Assembly: GCA_003222375.1 (NCBI GenBank)
Contig: QHVX01000031.1
Coordinates: 11,284 to 23,884 of the forward strand
Length of the DNA stretch: 12,601 nucleotides
From: Acidobacteriota bacterium
GTDB taxonomy: Bacteria > Acidobacteriota > Thermoanaerobaculia > Gp7-AA8
Direction of reading: 5' to 3'
Below the pieces are notes generated by a model. The model had not been told where the DNA came from. It searched no databases and saw only the letters and a list, made by a program, of their open reading frames with translations. Positions 1 to 6,462 of this stretch are shown here, one piece after another (position 1 is the first letter of the stretch; every line of letters starts with the position of its first letter). A program made the position numbers and the translations under genes.

Positions 1-205
1 AGATCGCGGGACGCCTCGGATGAAAATCGACTTCGAAAGGACGCTGATGCGCGAGCAGATCGTCGACCGCAACGTCGTGCACCGGCCCATCCGGTGCCCA
101 GAACCACGCCAGCGGATTGCCGAGCGCGCGTACGATGTTTTGTGCCGAGGCCACCGAGACGTGGCGCTCGTCGGAGGGGCCGCCGAATAGAACGATTGTG
201 GTCAT
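1..205 (-). CDS. D-alanine--D-alanine ligase-like protein, N-terminal part (runs off left edge)
   Basis: Reading leftwards from an ATG at 205-203, the first 68 residues are open to the window edge. They begin MTTIVLFGGPSDERHVSVAS, which matches the glycine-rich N-terminal segment of D-Ala-D-Ala ligases (hydrophobic strand, FGG.S.E..VS..SA). Family members join two D-alanines in the cytoplasm for peptidoglycan synthesis. Only this first substrate-binding lobe is visible; the ATP-grasp domain, which would prove the assignment, lies outside the window, so another ATP-grasp ligase is possible. The start was chosen because the conserved strand follows directly. No Shine-Dalgarno is visible in the 17-base gap separating it from the divergent pncA start. 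Confidence 0.75.
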   Translation of the reverse strand, partial: MTTIVLFGGPSDERHVSVASAQNIVRALGNPLAWFWAPDGPVHDVAVDDLLAHQRPFEVDFHPRRPAI

Positions 206-222
206 GCGTTCACTAGTTTTGC

Positions 223-780
223 ATGAAGCGTGCGCTCATCCTCGTCGACGTCCAGAACGATTTCATGCCCGGCGGCGCGCTGCCGGTCGCGGAAGGCGAT
301 CAGATCGTCCCGATCGTCAATCGAATTGGGGAAAGTTTCGACCTCATCGTTGCGACGCAGGATTGGCATCCGGCGAATCACGGGAGCTTCGCATCACAGC
401 ACCCTGGAAAGAAACCGGGCGACGTCATCGACCTCAACGGAATCCCGCAGGTTTTGTGGCCGGATCACTGCGTGCAGGGGACGCCAGGCGCGGAGTTTCA
501 CGCGCAGCTCGATCGGCGGCGCATCGCGAAGATTTTTCACAAAGGCGTCGATCCCGACATCGACAGCTACAGCGGCCTCTTCGACAACGGGCATCGCCGC
601 GGCACCGGTCTCGCGGAGTTCTTGAAATCGAACGGCGTGACGGACGTCTACATCGCCGGACTGGCCACTGACTATTGCGTCAAGTACACCGTCCTCGACG
701 CGCGCACATTGGGTTACAACGTGTTTGTCGTCGAGGACGGCTGCCGCGGCCGCGGGGGCCACGGTGGTGACTTCTGCTAA
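223..780 (+). CDS. pncA: Nicotinamidase, 3' end damaged
   Basis: This is a cytoplasmic nicotinamidase (isochorismatase-like fold), which hydrolyses nicotinamide to nicotinate and ammonia for NAD salvage. The start MKRALILVDVQNDF is typical of the family. The catalytic triad is visible as Asp9, Lys107 (in FHKGVDPDIDSYSG) and Cys152 (in GLATDYCV). Likely metal ligands are Asp47 and His49 in DWHP, and His82. The present frame gives 185 residues against about 210 in E. coli PncA. After VVEDGCRG the reading becomes non-homologous (RGGHGGDFC) and stops, while family-like AAGATVVTSANIAR is readable in another frame from 749. About 15-17 residues that normally join the two are absent. The active-site residues remain, but loss of the last strand and helix may destabilise the protein. 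No ribosome-binding site is visible upstream. It lies 33 bases before the DUF2911 gene. Confidence 0.9.
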   Translation: MKRALILVDVQNDFMPGGALPVAEGDQIVPIVNRIGESFDLIVATQDWHPANHGSFASQHPGKKPGDVIDLNGIPQVLWPDHCVQGTPGAEFHAQLDRRRIAKIFHKGVDPDIDSYSGLFDNGHRRGTGLAEFLKSNGVTDVYIAGLATDYCVKYTVLDARTLGYNVFVVEDGCRGRGGHGGDFC

Positions 781-844
781 CATCGCGCGGCCAAAAAACC
801 AAAAGGAGACCGCATGCGAAAGTCCATCCTTGCACTCGCACTGA
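749..844 (+). pseudogene. pncA: Displaced C-terminal end of pncA in a shifted frame
   Basis: In the frame beginning at 749 the sequence reads AAGATVVTSANIAR, resembling the last strand of nicotinamidases (E. coli has AAGATLYT). It continues to a TGA at 842-844, which would overlap the DUF2911 start by 31 bases. The intact pncA frame runs into this point at the tandem CCGCGG CCGCGG (744-755), a perfect 12-base palindrome. I infer a deletion of roughly 50 bases, not a multiple of three, at or next to this GC-rich element. An assembly collapse would look the same. Confidence 0.7.
803..808 (+). promoter_or_regulatory. Shine-Dalgarno of the DUF2911 gene
   Basis: AAGGAG lies 5 bases before the ATG at 814. 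It is one of the few strong ribosome-binding sites in the window and fixes this start. Confidence 0.8.
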
Positions 845-1674
845 TTGCCTTCCCGCTCGCCGCGCAGCAGACGCCGGCGCCACAGTTGCGCACTCCACGC
901 GCAAGTCAGAAACAGGTGGTGACGCAAACAGTCGGCTTCACCGACATCACGATCACCTACAGCCGACCGGGCGTGAAGGGACGCCAGATCTGGGGCGGGC
1001 TCGTTCCGTACGACAAAGTGTGGCGCACCGGCGCGAACGAGGCGACTACCATCGCATTCAGCGACGACGTCACGATCAACGGTCAGCCGCTGCCAAAGGG
1101 AACCTACAGCCTCCACACGATTCCCGGAAAAGACGAATGGACGATCGTGTTCAATACCACGGCGAATCAGTGGGGCTCATTCAATTACGATCCCGCCAAG
1201 GACGCGCTGCGTGTGAAGGCGAAGCCGCATGGTGACGAATTCCACGAATGGCTGACGTTCGAGATTCCTGACGTCAGCCCTGACTCCGCGAACATCGCGA
1301 TCAAATGGGCGAATCTCGCCGTTCCGTTCACTGTAGGCACGAACACCACGCAGAAAGTGCTCGCCGACGCGCGCGCGGCCGTAGCGGCTGCCAAGCCGGA
1401 TGACTGGCAGACGCCGTTGCGCGCCGCGACGTTTGCGATCGAGAATCGCGTCGATCTCGAAGAGGCGAACAAATGGCTCGATCAGTCGATCAAAGCCAAC
1501 GAGAACATTCGCAACCTGTTCGAAAAGGCGCGGGCGCAGGCGATGGCCGGCGATCGCACGGCCGCAATCGCGACGGCGCAGAAGGCGATTTCAAAAGCCG
1601 GCGAGAAGGACAAGGACGAAGTCGGCGAGATCCAGCACTCCATCGCGAGCTGGCAGGGCAAATCGTCATCCTGA
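814..1674 (+). CDS. Secreted DUF2911 domain protein with helical C-terminus
   Basis: The 286-residue protein starts with a signal peptide (KSILALALIAFPLAA, likely cut near residue 17-19), so it is exported. Residues about 38-175 form the DUF2911 domain. Its signature runs from TYSRPGVKGRQIWG through LVPYDKVWRTGANEATT (residues 49-79), followed by LPKGTYSLHTIPG and W.I.FN. The biochemical function of DUF2911 is not established. Residues about 180-280 are alanine-rich helices with TPR-like spacing (ANKWLDQSIKANENIRNLFE, then AIATAQKAISKA), common at the C-terminus of this family. The start is set by AAGGAG at 803-808. The last two serine codons and the TGA lie inside the dispersed palindrome at 1665-1738, so the extreme C-terminus is repeat-derived. 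It may be co-transcribed with pncA, though no shared function is evident. Confidence 0.9.
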   Translation: MRKSILALALIAFPLAAQQTPAPQLRTPRASQKQVVTQTVGFTDITITYSRPGVKGRQIWGGLVPYDKVWRTGANEATTIAFSDDVTINGQPLPKGTYSLHTIPGKDEWTIVFNTTANQWGSFNYDPAKDALRVKAKPHGDEFHEWLTFEIPDVSPDSANIAIKWANLAVPFTVGTNTTQKVLADARAAVAAAKPDDWQTPLRAATFAIENRVDLEEANKWLDQSIKANENIRNLFEKARAQAMAGDRTAAIATAQKAISKAGEKDKDEVGEIQHSIASWQGKSSS

Positions 1675-1738
1675 GCCGCGCAGACGGCGAAGGATCTCAA
1701 GCCGTGCGCTGGAGATCCTTCGCTCCGCTCAGGATGAC
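1665..1738. repeat. Dispersed 'CCTGAGCG…AAGGATCTC' palindrome, probable two-way terminator
   Basis: The left arm (1665-1698) reads GTCATCCTGAGC, a 9-base irregular insert, then GGCGAAGGATCTC. The right arm (1712-1738) is the inverted copy, GAGATCCTTCGCTCCGCTCAGGATGAC read as 27 bases. The loop is about 13 bases. It would fold into a long hairpin in the gap between convergent genes, a natural place for bidirectional termination, though there is no clear U-tract. Both genes end inside it: DUF2911 stops at 1672-1674 and the symporter at 1697-1699. From memory this palindrome type is dispersed in many GC-rich genomes and is often translated as 'PERSEGS' or 'VILSGAKDL' tails; only one copy is present here. 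Confidence 0.85.
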
Positions 1739-3364
1739 ACTCTGAATCACTACCGCCGCTCCCACGCCCACCGCACACCCGATCACGTTCCACCACAGCC
1801 ACGCAAGATTCGTGAAAGCGGCGCACCACAGCACGGCCGCCTCGCCGATGATCGCGCCGAGCGACGCAGCGGTCCCGCTGATCTCCTTCGTGTAAAACGC
1901 GAGCAGGAAGATACCCAGGATCGTGCCGTAGAAGAGCGATCCGAGTTTGTTGACCGCCTCGATCAGCGATCCGAGTCGTCCTGCGAACTCCGCGAATGCG
2001 ATCGCGAACACGCCCCAGAAAATCGTCAGCCATTTCGAAACGACGACATATTGATGATCGGTCGCATCGCGCCAGACCAGACGCTTGACGACGTCGACTG
2101 CTGTCGTCGACGCGAGTGAATTGAGACCGGCAGCGGTCGACGACATCGCGGCGCAGAAAATCGCCGCCAGCACCAGACCGACCACGCCGGCGGGAAGAAA
2201 CTGCGTCACGAACGTGAGGAAGACGTAGTTCGTGTCATTGGCATCGGCACCCGGATGTTTCTTGCGAATCAAATCGAGGGCGGCGCGCCGCGTCGAATCT
2301 TCTTCGCGCTGTAACGCTCGGACACGGCTGGTGGCAGCGGGATTGTGGAGCATTTCGAGGACTGCCGCGCGTCGCGCAACGAAATTCGTTCGATGCGCTT
2401 CTTCCAACCACGCGTATTCGGCTGTCGAGGCAACGCGCGCGCGTTCGACGCTGTTGAAGAAAAGCGGAGGCGCGACGAATTGATAGAACACGAACACCAT
2501 CGCCCCGACGAAGAGGATGAAAAACTGCATCGGCACTTTGACCATGCCGTTGATCAGGAGTCCGAGGCGGCTTTCGGCAACGGTCGAGCCGGTCAGATAA
2601 CGCTGCACCTGCGACTGATCAGTCCCGAAATACGAAAGCGCGACCAGAAGCCCGCCGATCATGCCCGACCAGAAGTTGTACGGCGTGGTGACATCGAACG
2701 AGAAATCGATCGCGTTGAGGCGTCCCATGCGTCCAGCGACGCGCACCGCATCGAGGAAGCCGACCGGCAGAGCGTGGATCGCGATGATCAAGGCCACCGC
2801 CATCCCGCCTAAGGCAATCAGCAGTTGATGCACGTGCGTCCAGCTGACCGCCTTCGTGCCGCCCGACGTGGTGTACAGGATGACCAGCAGGCCGATGATG
2901 ATGTTCGTGGCGTGGATGTTCCATCCGAGGATCACCGAGACGATGACGGCAGGGGCGTAGATCGTGATGCCGTTCGAGAGTCCGCGCTGAATCAGAAAAA
3001 GGATCGCGGTCAGCGTCCGGGTTCCGACGCCGAAGCGTGTCTCGAGATATTCGTAGGCCGTGAAGACTTTCAGGCGATGAAAAATCGGGACGGCGGTGAT
3101 CGACAGAATGACCATCGCCACCGGGAGGCCGAGGTAGAACTGCACGAAGCGCATGCCGTCGACGTAGGCCTGTCCCGGCGTGGATAGAAACGTGATCGCG
3201 CTGGCCTGCGTGGCCATGATCGAGAGTCCGATCGTCGGCCAGCGCAGCTTGCGATCGGCGAGCAGATACGCGGCCAGGTGCCGCTGCCGCCGCCCTTTCC
3301 ACATGCCGTACGCCACGATGAGCAGCAGCGTCGCGACGAGTACGATCCAGTCGATCGGCCTCAT
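1697..3364 (-). CDS. Sodium:solute symporter (SSS/SLC5 family)
   Basis: This 555-residue inner-membrane protein is a Na+-coupled importer of unknown substrate. It has about 13 hydrophobic segments. SSS hallmarks are DRKLRWPTIGLSIMATQ (38-53), KVFTAYEYLETRFG (99-112), the signature FGTDQSQVQRYL (246-257), and AAMSSTAAGLNSLAS (405-419), which corresponds to the region contributing serines to the Na+ site. A charged helical insert at about 305-375, between membrane segments, is larger than in the sugar transporters. The ATG at 3364-3362 overlaps the TGA of the small membrane protein gene (ATGA), implying translational coupling. The last 14 residues (SVILSGAKDLQRTA) are encoded by the dispersed palindrome and its loop, so the native C-terminus was probably replaced. 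Family confidence is high; the substrate cannot be told from sequence. Confidence 0.93.
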   Translation of the reverse strand: MRPIDWIVLVATLLLIVAYGMWKGRRQRHLAAYLLADRKLRWPTIGLSIMATQASAITFLSTPGQAYVDGMRFVQFYLGLPVAMVILSITAVPIFHRLKVFTAYEYLETRFGVGTRTLTAILFLIQRGLSNGITIYAPAVIVSVILGWNIHATNIIIGLLVILYTTSGGTKAVSWTHVHQLLIALGGMAVALIIAIHALPVGFLDAVRVAGRMGRLNAIDFSFDVTTPYNFWSGMIGGLLVALSYFGTDQSQVQRYLTGSTVAESRLGLLINGMVKVPMQFFILFVGAMVFVFYQFVAPPLFFNSVERARVASTAEYAWLEEAHRTNFVARRAAVLEMLHNPAATSRVRALQREEDSTRRAALDLIRKKHPGADANDTNYVFLTFVTQFLPAGVVGLVLAAIFCAAMSSTAAGLNSLASTTAVDVVKRLVWRDATDHQYVVVSKWLTIFWGVFAIAFAEFAGRLGSLIEAVNKLGSLFYGTILGIFLLAFYTKEISGTAASLGAIIGEAAVLWCAAFTNLAWLWWNVIGCAVGVGAAVVIQSVILSGAKDLQRTA

Positions 3365-3525
3365 TGGAACGCTTTCGTGAATGCGTAGAAGATCGCGATG
3401 GTGAGCGCCAACTCACCGAGGACGATGGCGTAGAGCCTTCGCCAGCGGTCGTTCTCCGTTCTCCGTTCTCCGTTGTCCGTCCCGTCCGCCCTCGGAGAAC
3501 GGGGAACGGGGAACGGGGAACTCAT
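3361..3525 (-). CDS. Small single-pass membrane protein coupled to the symporter; N-terminus made of repeat
   Basis: A 54-residue protein from ATG 3525-3523. Residues about 2-25 are encoded by the inverted heptamer array (SSPFPVPRSPRADGTDNGER, then RTEN) and look like low-complexity filler. Residues about 27-54 hold the recognisable part, RWRRLYAIVLGELALTI followed by AIFYAFTKAFQ: a short basic segment and one membrane helix. The ATG overlaps the stop of the deacetylase gene (ATGA), and its TGA overlaps the ATG of the symporter (ATGA). From memory, similar tiny membrane proteins of about 30 residues occur beside SSS symporters; a role as accessory subunit is inference. An in-frame ATG at 3594 lies inside the deacetylase gene and is less likely. 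No Shine-Dalgarno is visible, which fits coupling. Confidence 0.7.
   Translation of the reverse strand: MSSPFPVPRSPRADGTDNGERRTENDRWRRLYAIVLGELALTIAIFYAFTKAFQ
3450..3522. repeat. Inverted heptamer array, 4+4 units
   Basis: The left half is CGTTCTC three times plus CGTTGTC (3450-3477). The spacer is 17 bases (3478-3494). The right half is GAGAACG, GGGAACG, GGGAACG, GGGAACT (3495-3522), the approximate inverse of the left units. The transcript could form a stem of about 28 pairs with G-U and mismatched pairs. It lies within the coding sequence of the small membrane protein and touches the stop codon of the deacetylase gene at 3524-3522. The same layout recurs at 7265-7341 with a different heptamer. 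Confidence 0.88.
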
Positions 3526-6017
3526 TTCGCCGAAACCAGATTCGCGAACAGTTTGTACGCGCCCGGCACGCCGGCGGGCAGCTCCCGGAACCAATCGTAG
3601 GCGGTGTAGATGTAGATGCCCTTGCCATAGCGCGCATACAGCTCGCCGCCGGCCTTCTCCGGTTCACCGGGATCGTTCGACGCGAGCACGGTCTCGTAGC
3701 GCGGGTCCCAGTCGCGTGTGAAATAGAGTCCGCGCTCCTGCACCCATCCCTCGAAATCGGCAGCGGTGATTTTGTTAGGCGCGGTCAGAAGCGGATGATC
3801 GGCCTTCACGAACTTCACTGGCGCTTCCTCGACCGTGACGCGGTCGTTCGAGATCTTGAATGGATACGGGCCGGGACTCTCGATGACAAGCTCCTGCAGC
3901 GTGTTGTACTGCACGACCAGCGTGCCGCCGTCCTTCACGTAGTCGAGGAGCTTCGGCTGTGCGCCCTTGAGCCGCTTTCGCGTGTTGTAGGCGCGGACTC
4001 CGGTGACGATGGCATCGAACTTCGTGAAATCGGCGCGCTCGAGGTCAGCATCGGAAAGCAGCGTCACCTCGTATCCGATCTGGCGCAGCGCCTCGGCGAC
4101 CTCATCGCCCGACCCCATGATGTAGCCGATCCGAGATCCACGCTTCTTGACAGTCACGCGCACCGCTTTTGCGGTCGCATCGTTGAAGATGCGCTGCGGC
4201 GTGATGTGCGGATAGTCGATGGTGGTGAGCGACTTCGAGACTTTCTTGCCGCTCGGCATCTCGACTTCTGCCGCCAGCGCGGCAGTCGTTTCGCCTGCCG
4301 GCGGCGTCACGCGAAAAGTCACGCGCGCCTCGTCGCCTTTTTTGTCGAAATTGACGGGCGCGGAAGGCGGATCGATTCTGAATCCCGCCGGCGCCGTCAG
4401 GCGGACGGTCGCGGCCGTCGGGCCGGAAAAATTCTGCAACGCGACCGTCACCGTCTTCGGCTGCGTGTCGGGGAACACCACCACCTTCGAATCGAGATTC
4501 GCCGTCACTTCCGGCACGACATCGACGGGCCGCGTCTGTTCCCCACGAATCGGATCGACCCAGCGATAGACCGCCGGAACCGTGAAGATGATCGTGTGAA
4601 ATTGATTGTCGTCGAGCGTCACCGCAATCGGAATCGATGGCGGATTCTCCGCGAGTCCGATCAGCTCCTGATTGTCGACGGTGTATGCGCCTTTTCCAGG
4701 CGCCTTTTGCAGCCAGTACGGCTGCGAGATCGCCATGTCGTCGGGCATCTTGAACGACAGATCGGTCTTGATCGGCTCATTGTTCTTGAGCGGCTTGCCG
4801 ACGCCCTTGCCGGGATTCGCGTAACGCGACGCGATCATCTGCAGGTTGAACGGATAATCCGACCGATTCACGACGGTGACGCTGATCGGAATCTCGCCGC
4901 CGGGAATGACCGAAGAGTCGGACGCCGAGACATCGATTGAAAGACCCGCGCAGGCACGAAGAACTTCGAGGACGTCGCGCCGCTTGATCGCGATCCACGG
5001 ATTCGCGCGCGGGTTCCACGCCGGTGTCGCGCCGAGGCGATCGAGTCCATCGAGCGCTTGCAACAGCAGCGGAATGCTTTTCTGCGGACTGCGCGGATCG
5101 AATGTGTCGGCGGCCTGTTGCAGAATTTTCCCGACCGCGTCGCCGCCGGCGTATCGCGACAACGTCGTGTCGACGCCCTCGAGAACGTCGGTGGTCGCGG
5201 GATCGCCGGCGAGTAGATCGAAGTAATTGAGGATCGATCCTTTCCGTTCCGGTCCCCCGGTGCCCTGGCTTTTATTCATGGTCCTGCTAATGCCGGCAAT
5301 CTCCCCATATGCCCGGCCTAACAGCGGGTTGTACGTACCGAGGTCGATGCGCAGCGATTTGGCGACCGCAGGGTCGTCGGGTGCGAGCGGCCGGTTGCCA
5401 AATGAAAATCGGTTGAAAAACAGCCGCTTCGGCTGCCACGGAGCAACGTAGCGGAGCTGCTCAGGGAACTTCGAAGGATCGCCGGCTTGTGCGAATGCCT
5501 CGCCCGCGAGAATCGCGGAGGCGGTGTGATGTCCGTGTCCTCCTTCGCCGGTTGTCGGGAAGCGCGTGATGATGACGTCGGGCTGGAAGCGGCGGATGTT
5601 CCACACCACGTCGGCCAGGATCGTTTCGCGTCCCCAGATCTGCAGCGTCTCGGCCGGCCCCTTCGAGAATCCGAAGTCGATCGCGCGCGTGAAGAACTGT
5701 TCGCCGCCGTCGACGCGGCGCGAGTCGAGCAGCTCTTCCGTGCGAAGGACGCCCAAGAGCTCGCCTTTTTCGTCACCGATCAGGTTTTGTCCGCCGTCGC
5801 CGCGCGTCATCGACAGATATGCCGTGCGCAGCAGACGCTCGTTGGCGAGGTAGGCGATCAGCGCCGCGTTGTCGTCGTCGGGATGCGCCGCGACATACAT
5901 CGCGCTTCCCACCACCGGAAGCTTTCTGATCGCGATCTGAAGCTGGGCGGCATCGGGCGCCGCAAACGCGCTCGCGCACAGCAGGAGCAGAAGGATCGTT
6001 GCGATTCTTCGAAACAT
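3522..6017 (-). CDS. Exported PIG-L family deacetylase with NEW3-like and GATase-like domains
   Basis: This 831-residue protein begins with a signal peptide (RRIATILLLLLCASAFA, cut near residue 19), so it acts in the periplasm or outside the cell. Residues about 36-200 form the PIG-L/LmbE deacetylase: AAHPDDD (43-49) gives metal ligands His45 and Asp48, and GHGHHTAS (160-167) gives the distal histidine. Family enzymes are zinc-dependent and remove N-acetyl groups from amino-sugar derivatives. Residues about 360-600 are beta-rich, with two NEW3/Ig-like segments (SVIPGGEIPISVTVVNRSD, and TVTVALQNFSGPTAATVRL). Residues about 625-831 resemble a class I glutamine amidotransferase-like or ThuA-like fold (RIGYIMGSGDEVAEALRQIG, then FDAIVTGVRAYNTR, then YVKDGGTLVVQYNT); I see no clear catalytic Cys. 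Export argues against the bacillithiol-type cytoplasmic role of other PIG-L proteins. It ends in an ATGA overlap with the next gene. Codon use around residues 238-260 is atypical. Confidence 0.92.
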   Translation of the reverse strand: MFRRIATILLLLLCASAFAAPDAAQLQIAIRKLPVVGSAMYVAAHPDDDNAALIAYLANERLLRTAYLSMTRGDGGQNLIGDEKGELLGVLRTEELLDSRRVDGGEQFFTRAIDFGFSKGPAETLQIWGRETILADVVWNIRRFQPDVIITRFPTTGEGGHGHHTASAILAGEAFAQAGDPSKFPEQLRYVAPWQPKRLFFNRFSFGNRPLAPDDPAVAKSLRIDLGTYNPLLGRAYGEIAGISRTMNKSQGTGGPERKGSILNYFDLLAGDPATTDVLEGVDTTLSRYAGGDAVGKILQQAADTFDPRSPQKSIPLLLQALDGLDRLGATPAWNPRANPWIAIKRRDVLEVLRACAGLSIDVSASDSSVIPGGEIPISVTVVNRSDYPFNLQMIASRYANPGKGVGKPLKNNEPIKTDLSFKMPDDMAISQPYWLQKAPGKGAYTVDNQELIGLAENPPSIPIAVTLDDNQFHTIIFTVPAVYRWVDPIRGEQTRPVDVVPEVTANLDSKVVVFPDTQPKTVTVALQNFSGPTAATVRLTAPAGFRIDPPSAPVNFDKKGDEARVTFRVTPPAGETTAALAAEVEMPSGKKVSKSLTTIDYPHITPQRIFNDATAKAVRVTVKKRGSRIGYIMGSGDEVAEALRQIGYEVTLLSDADLERADFTKFDAIVTGVRAYNTRKRLKGAQPKLLDYVKDGGTLVVQYNTLQELVIESPGPYPFKISNDRVTVEEAPVKFVKADHPLLTAPNKITAADFEGWVQERGLYFTRDWDPRYETVLASNDPGEPEKAGGELYARYGKGIYIYTAYDWFRELPAGVPGAYKLFANLVSAK

Positions 6018-6036
6018 GGCCGGGAATGGTAGCCGA

Positions 6037-6064
6037 AGGCGTCGGCCCCCAGGCGTCAGGCGTT
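6037..6064. repeat. Degenerate heptamer tract
   Basis: AGGCGTC (6037-6043), GGCCCCC (6044-6050), AGGCGTC (6051-6057) and AGGCGTT (6058-6064) keep a strict 7-base phase. The tract fills most of the 38-base gap between the zinc-ribbon gene and the deacetylase gene, and it supplies the zinc-ribbon stop codon (TGA, 6058-6056). It is weaker than the two inverted arrays and has no inverted half. Confidence 0.55.
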
Positions 6065-6349
6065 AGAAAACAAATGGCGATAGGTTGCGACAAGTTTGAT
6101 CAGCGCGATCGCGAGCGCGGCCAGGATGATCAGAATTGCGATCCGTTTTGCCTGTCGCCAGCGATCGAGCTCGATCGTGCGCTGCTGTTCCATCAACGCC
6201 ACCGCTTCGGCGATCGCGGCATCAGGTTCGCGCGGCGGCAGTGGTTGATGCGCCGAATACCACTGCTCGAAGATCGTTCCGCACTTCGAGCAGACGGTGG
6301 TCGACGGCTCGTGGAAGTGACAGTTGGGACAGATGGTGTATTCGGGCAC
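6056..6349 (-). CDS. Small zinc-ribbon protein with C-terminal membrane helix
   Basis: A 97-residue protein. Cys7/Cys10 (CPNC) and Cys20/Cys23 (CSKC) form a four-cysteine zinc ribbon at the N-terminus. A charged, helix-prone linker covers about 40-68, and residues 70-90 (IAILIILAALAIALIKLVATY) form one membrane helix, so the ribbon is probably cytoplasmic and tethered. No specific family role is recognised. The start is GTG at 6349-6347, preceded by AAGGA at 6357-6353. In the undamaged frame of the upstream peptidase gene, its TAG stop would overlap this GTG by one base (TAGTG). The deacetylase gene follows after 38 bases, so the gene sits inside the minus-strand run. Membership in that run is its only functional clue. 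Confidence 0.85.
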   Translation of the reverse strand: MPEYTICPNCHFHEPSTTVCSKCGTIFEQWYSAHQPLPPREPDAAIAEAVALMEQQRTIELDRWRQAKRIAILIILAALAIALIKLVATYRHLFSNA

Positions 6350-6462
6350 TAGTCCTTATAAATCAGCACGTGCGGCACGCCATCCGCCCCGACCCACCCC
6401 CGATACATCCCGGGCGTATTGAACGGCATCGCGAAGTTGCCCTTCGCGTCGAGGATGATCGC
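6349..6462 (-). pseudogene. Displaced C-terminal end of the isoaspartyl peptidase in a shifted frame
   Basis: Reading leftwards from 6462, this frame gives AIILDAKGNF, then AMPFNTPGMYRGWVGADG, and ends VLIYKD with TAG at 6351-6349. This is the well-conserved C-terminal strand and loop of isoaspartyl peptidases (LD..GN.AMPFNT.GMYRG). The junction with the intact upstream frame is at about 6460-6466. The missing stretch, usually about 20 residues of helix ending in a GG-rich turn, implies a deletion of roughly 60 bases with a frame change. The TAG would overlap the GTG of the zinc-ribbon gene by one base, which supports this as the ancestral ending. Confidence 0.85.
6353..6357 (-). promoter_or_regulatory. 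Shine-Dalgarno of the zinc-ribbon gene
   Basis: On the minus strand AAGGA is followed by CTA and then GTG. The spacing is only 3 bases, but no ATG is near, and the conserved MPEYTICPNC begins exactly here, so GTG is the best start. Confidence 0.55.

Noticed and set aside
206..222. Operator in the 17-base gap between the ligase-like gene and pncA (ACTAGT palindrome)
   Set aside because: A 6-base palindrome is too short to support an operator, and no regulator gene is present.
394..1116. A 240-codon minus-strand frame across pncA and the DUF2911 gene
   Set aside because: It spans two recognisable plus-strand genes and their ribosome-binding site and has no family features.
1665..1738. An insertion-sequence end or attachment site
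   Set aside because: It is a self-contained palindrome with no transposase or integrase in the window; it fits a REP-like dispersed element.
3795..4940. A 381-codon plus-strand frame inside the deacetylase gene
   Set aside because: His/Arg/Asp-rich shadow of a clearly homologous gene on the other strand.
3522..6017. Bacillithiol biosynthesis deacetylase (BshB)
   Set aside because: The clear signal peptide and large C-terminal modules do not fit a cytoplasmic thiol-biosynthesis enzyme, and no BshA or BshC is present in the window.
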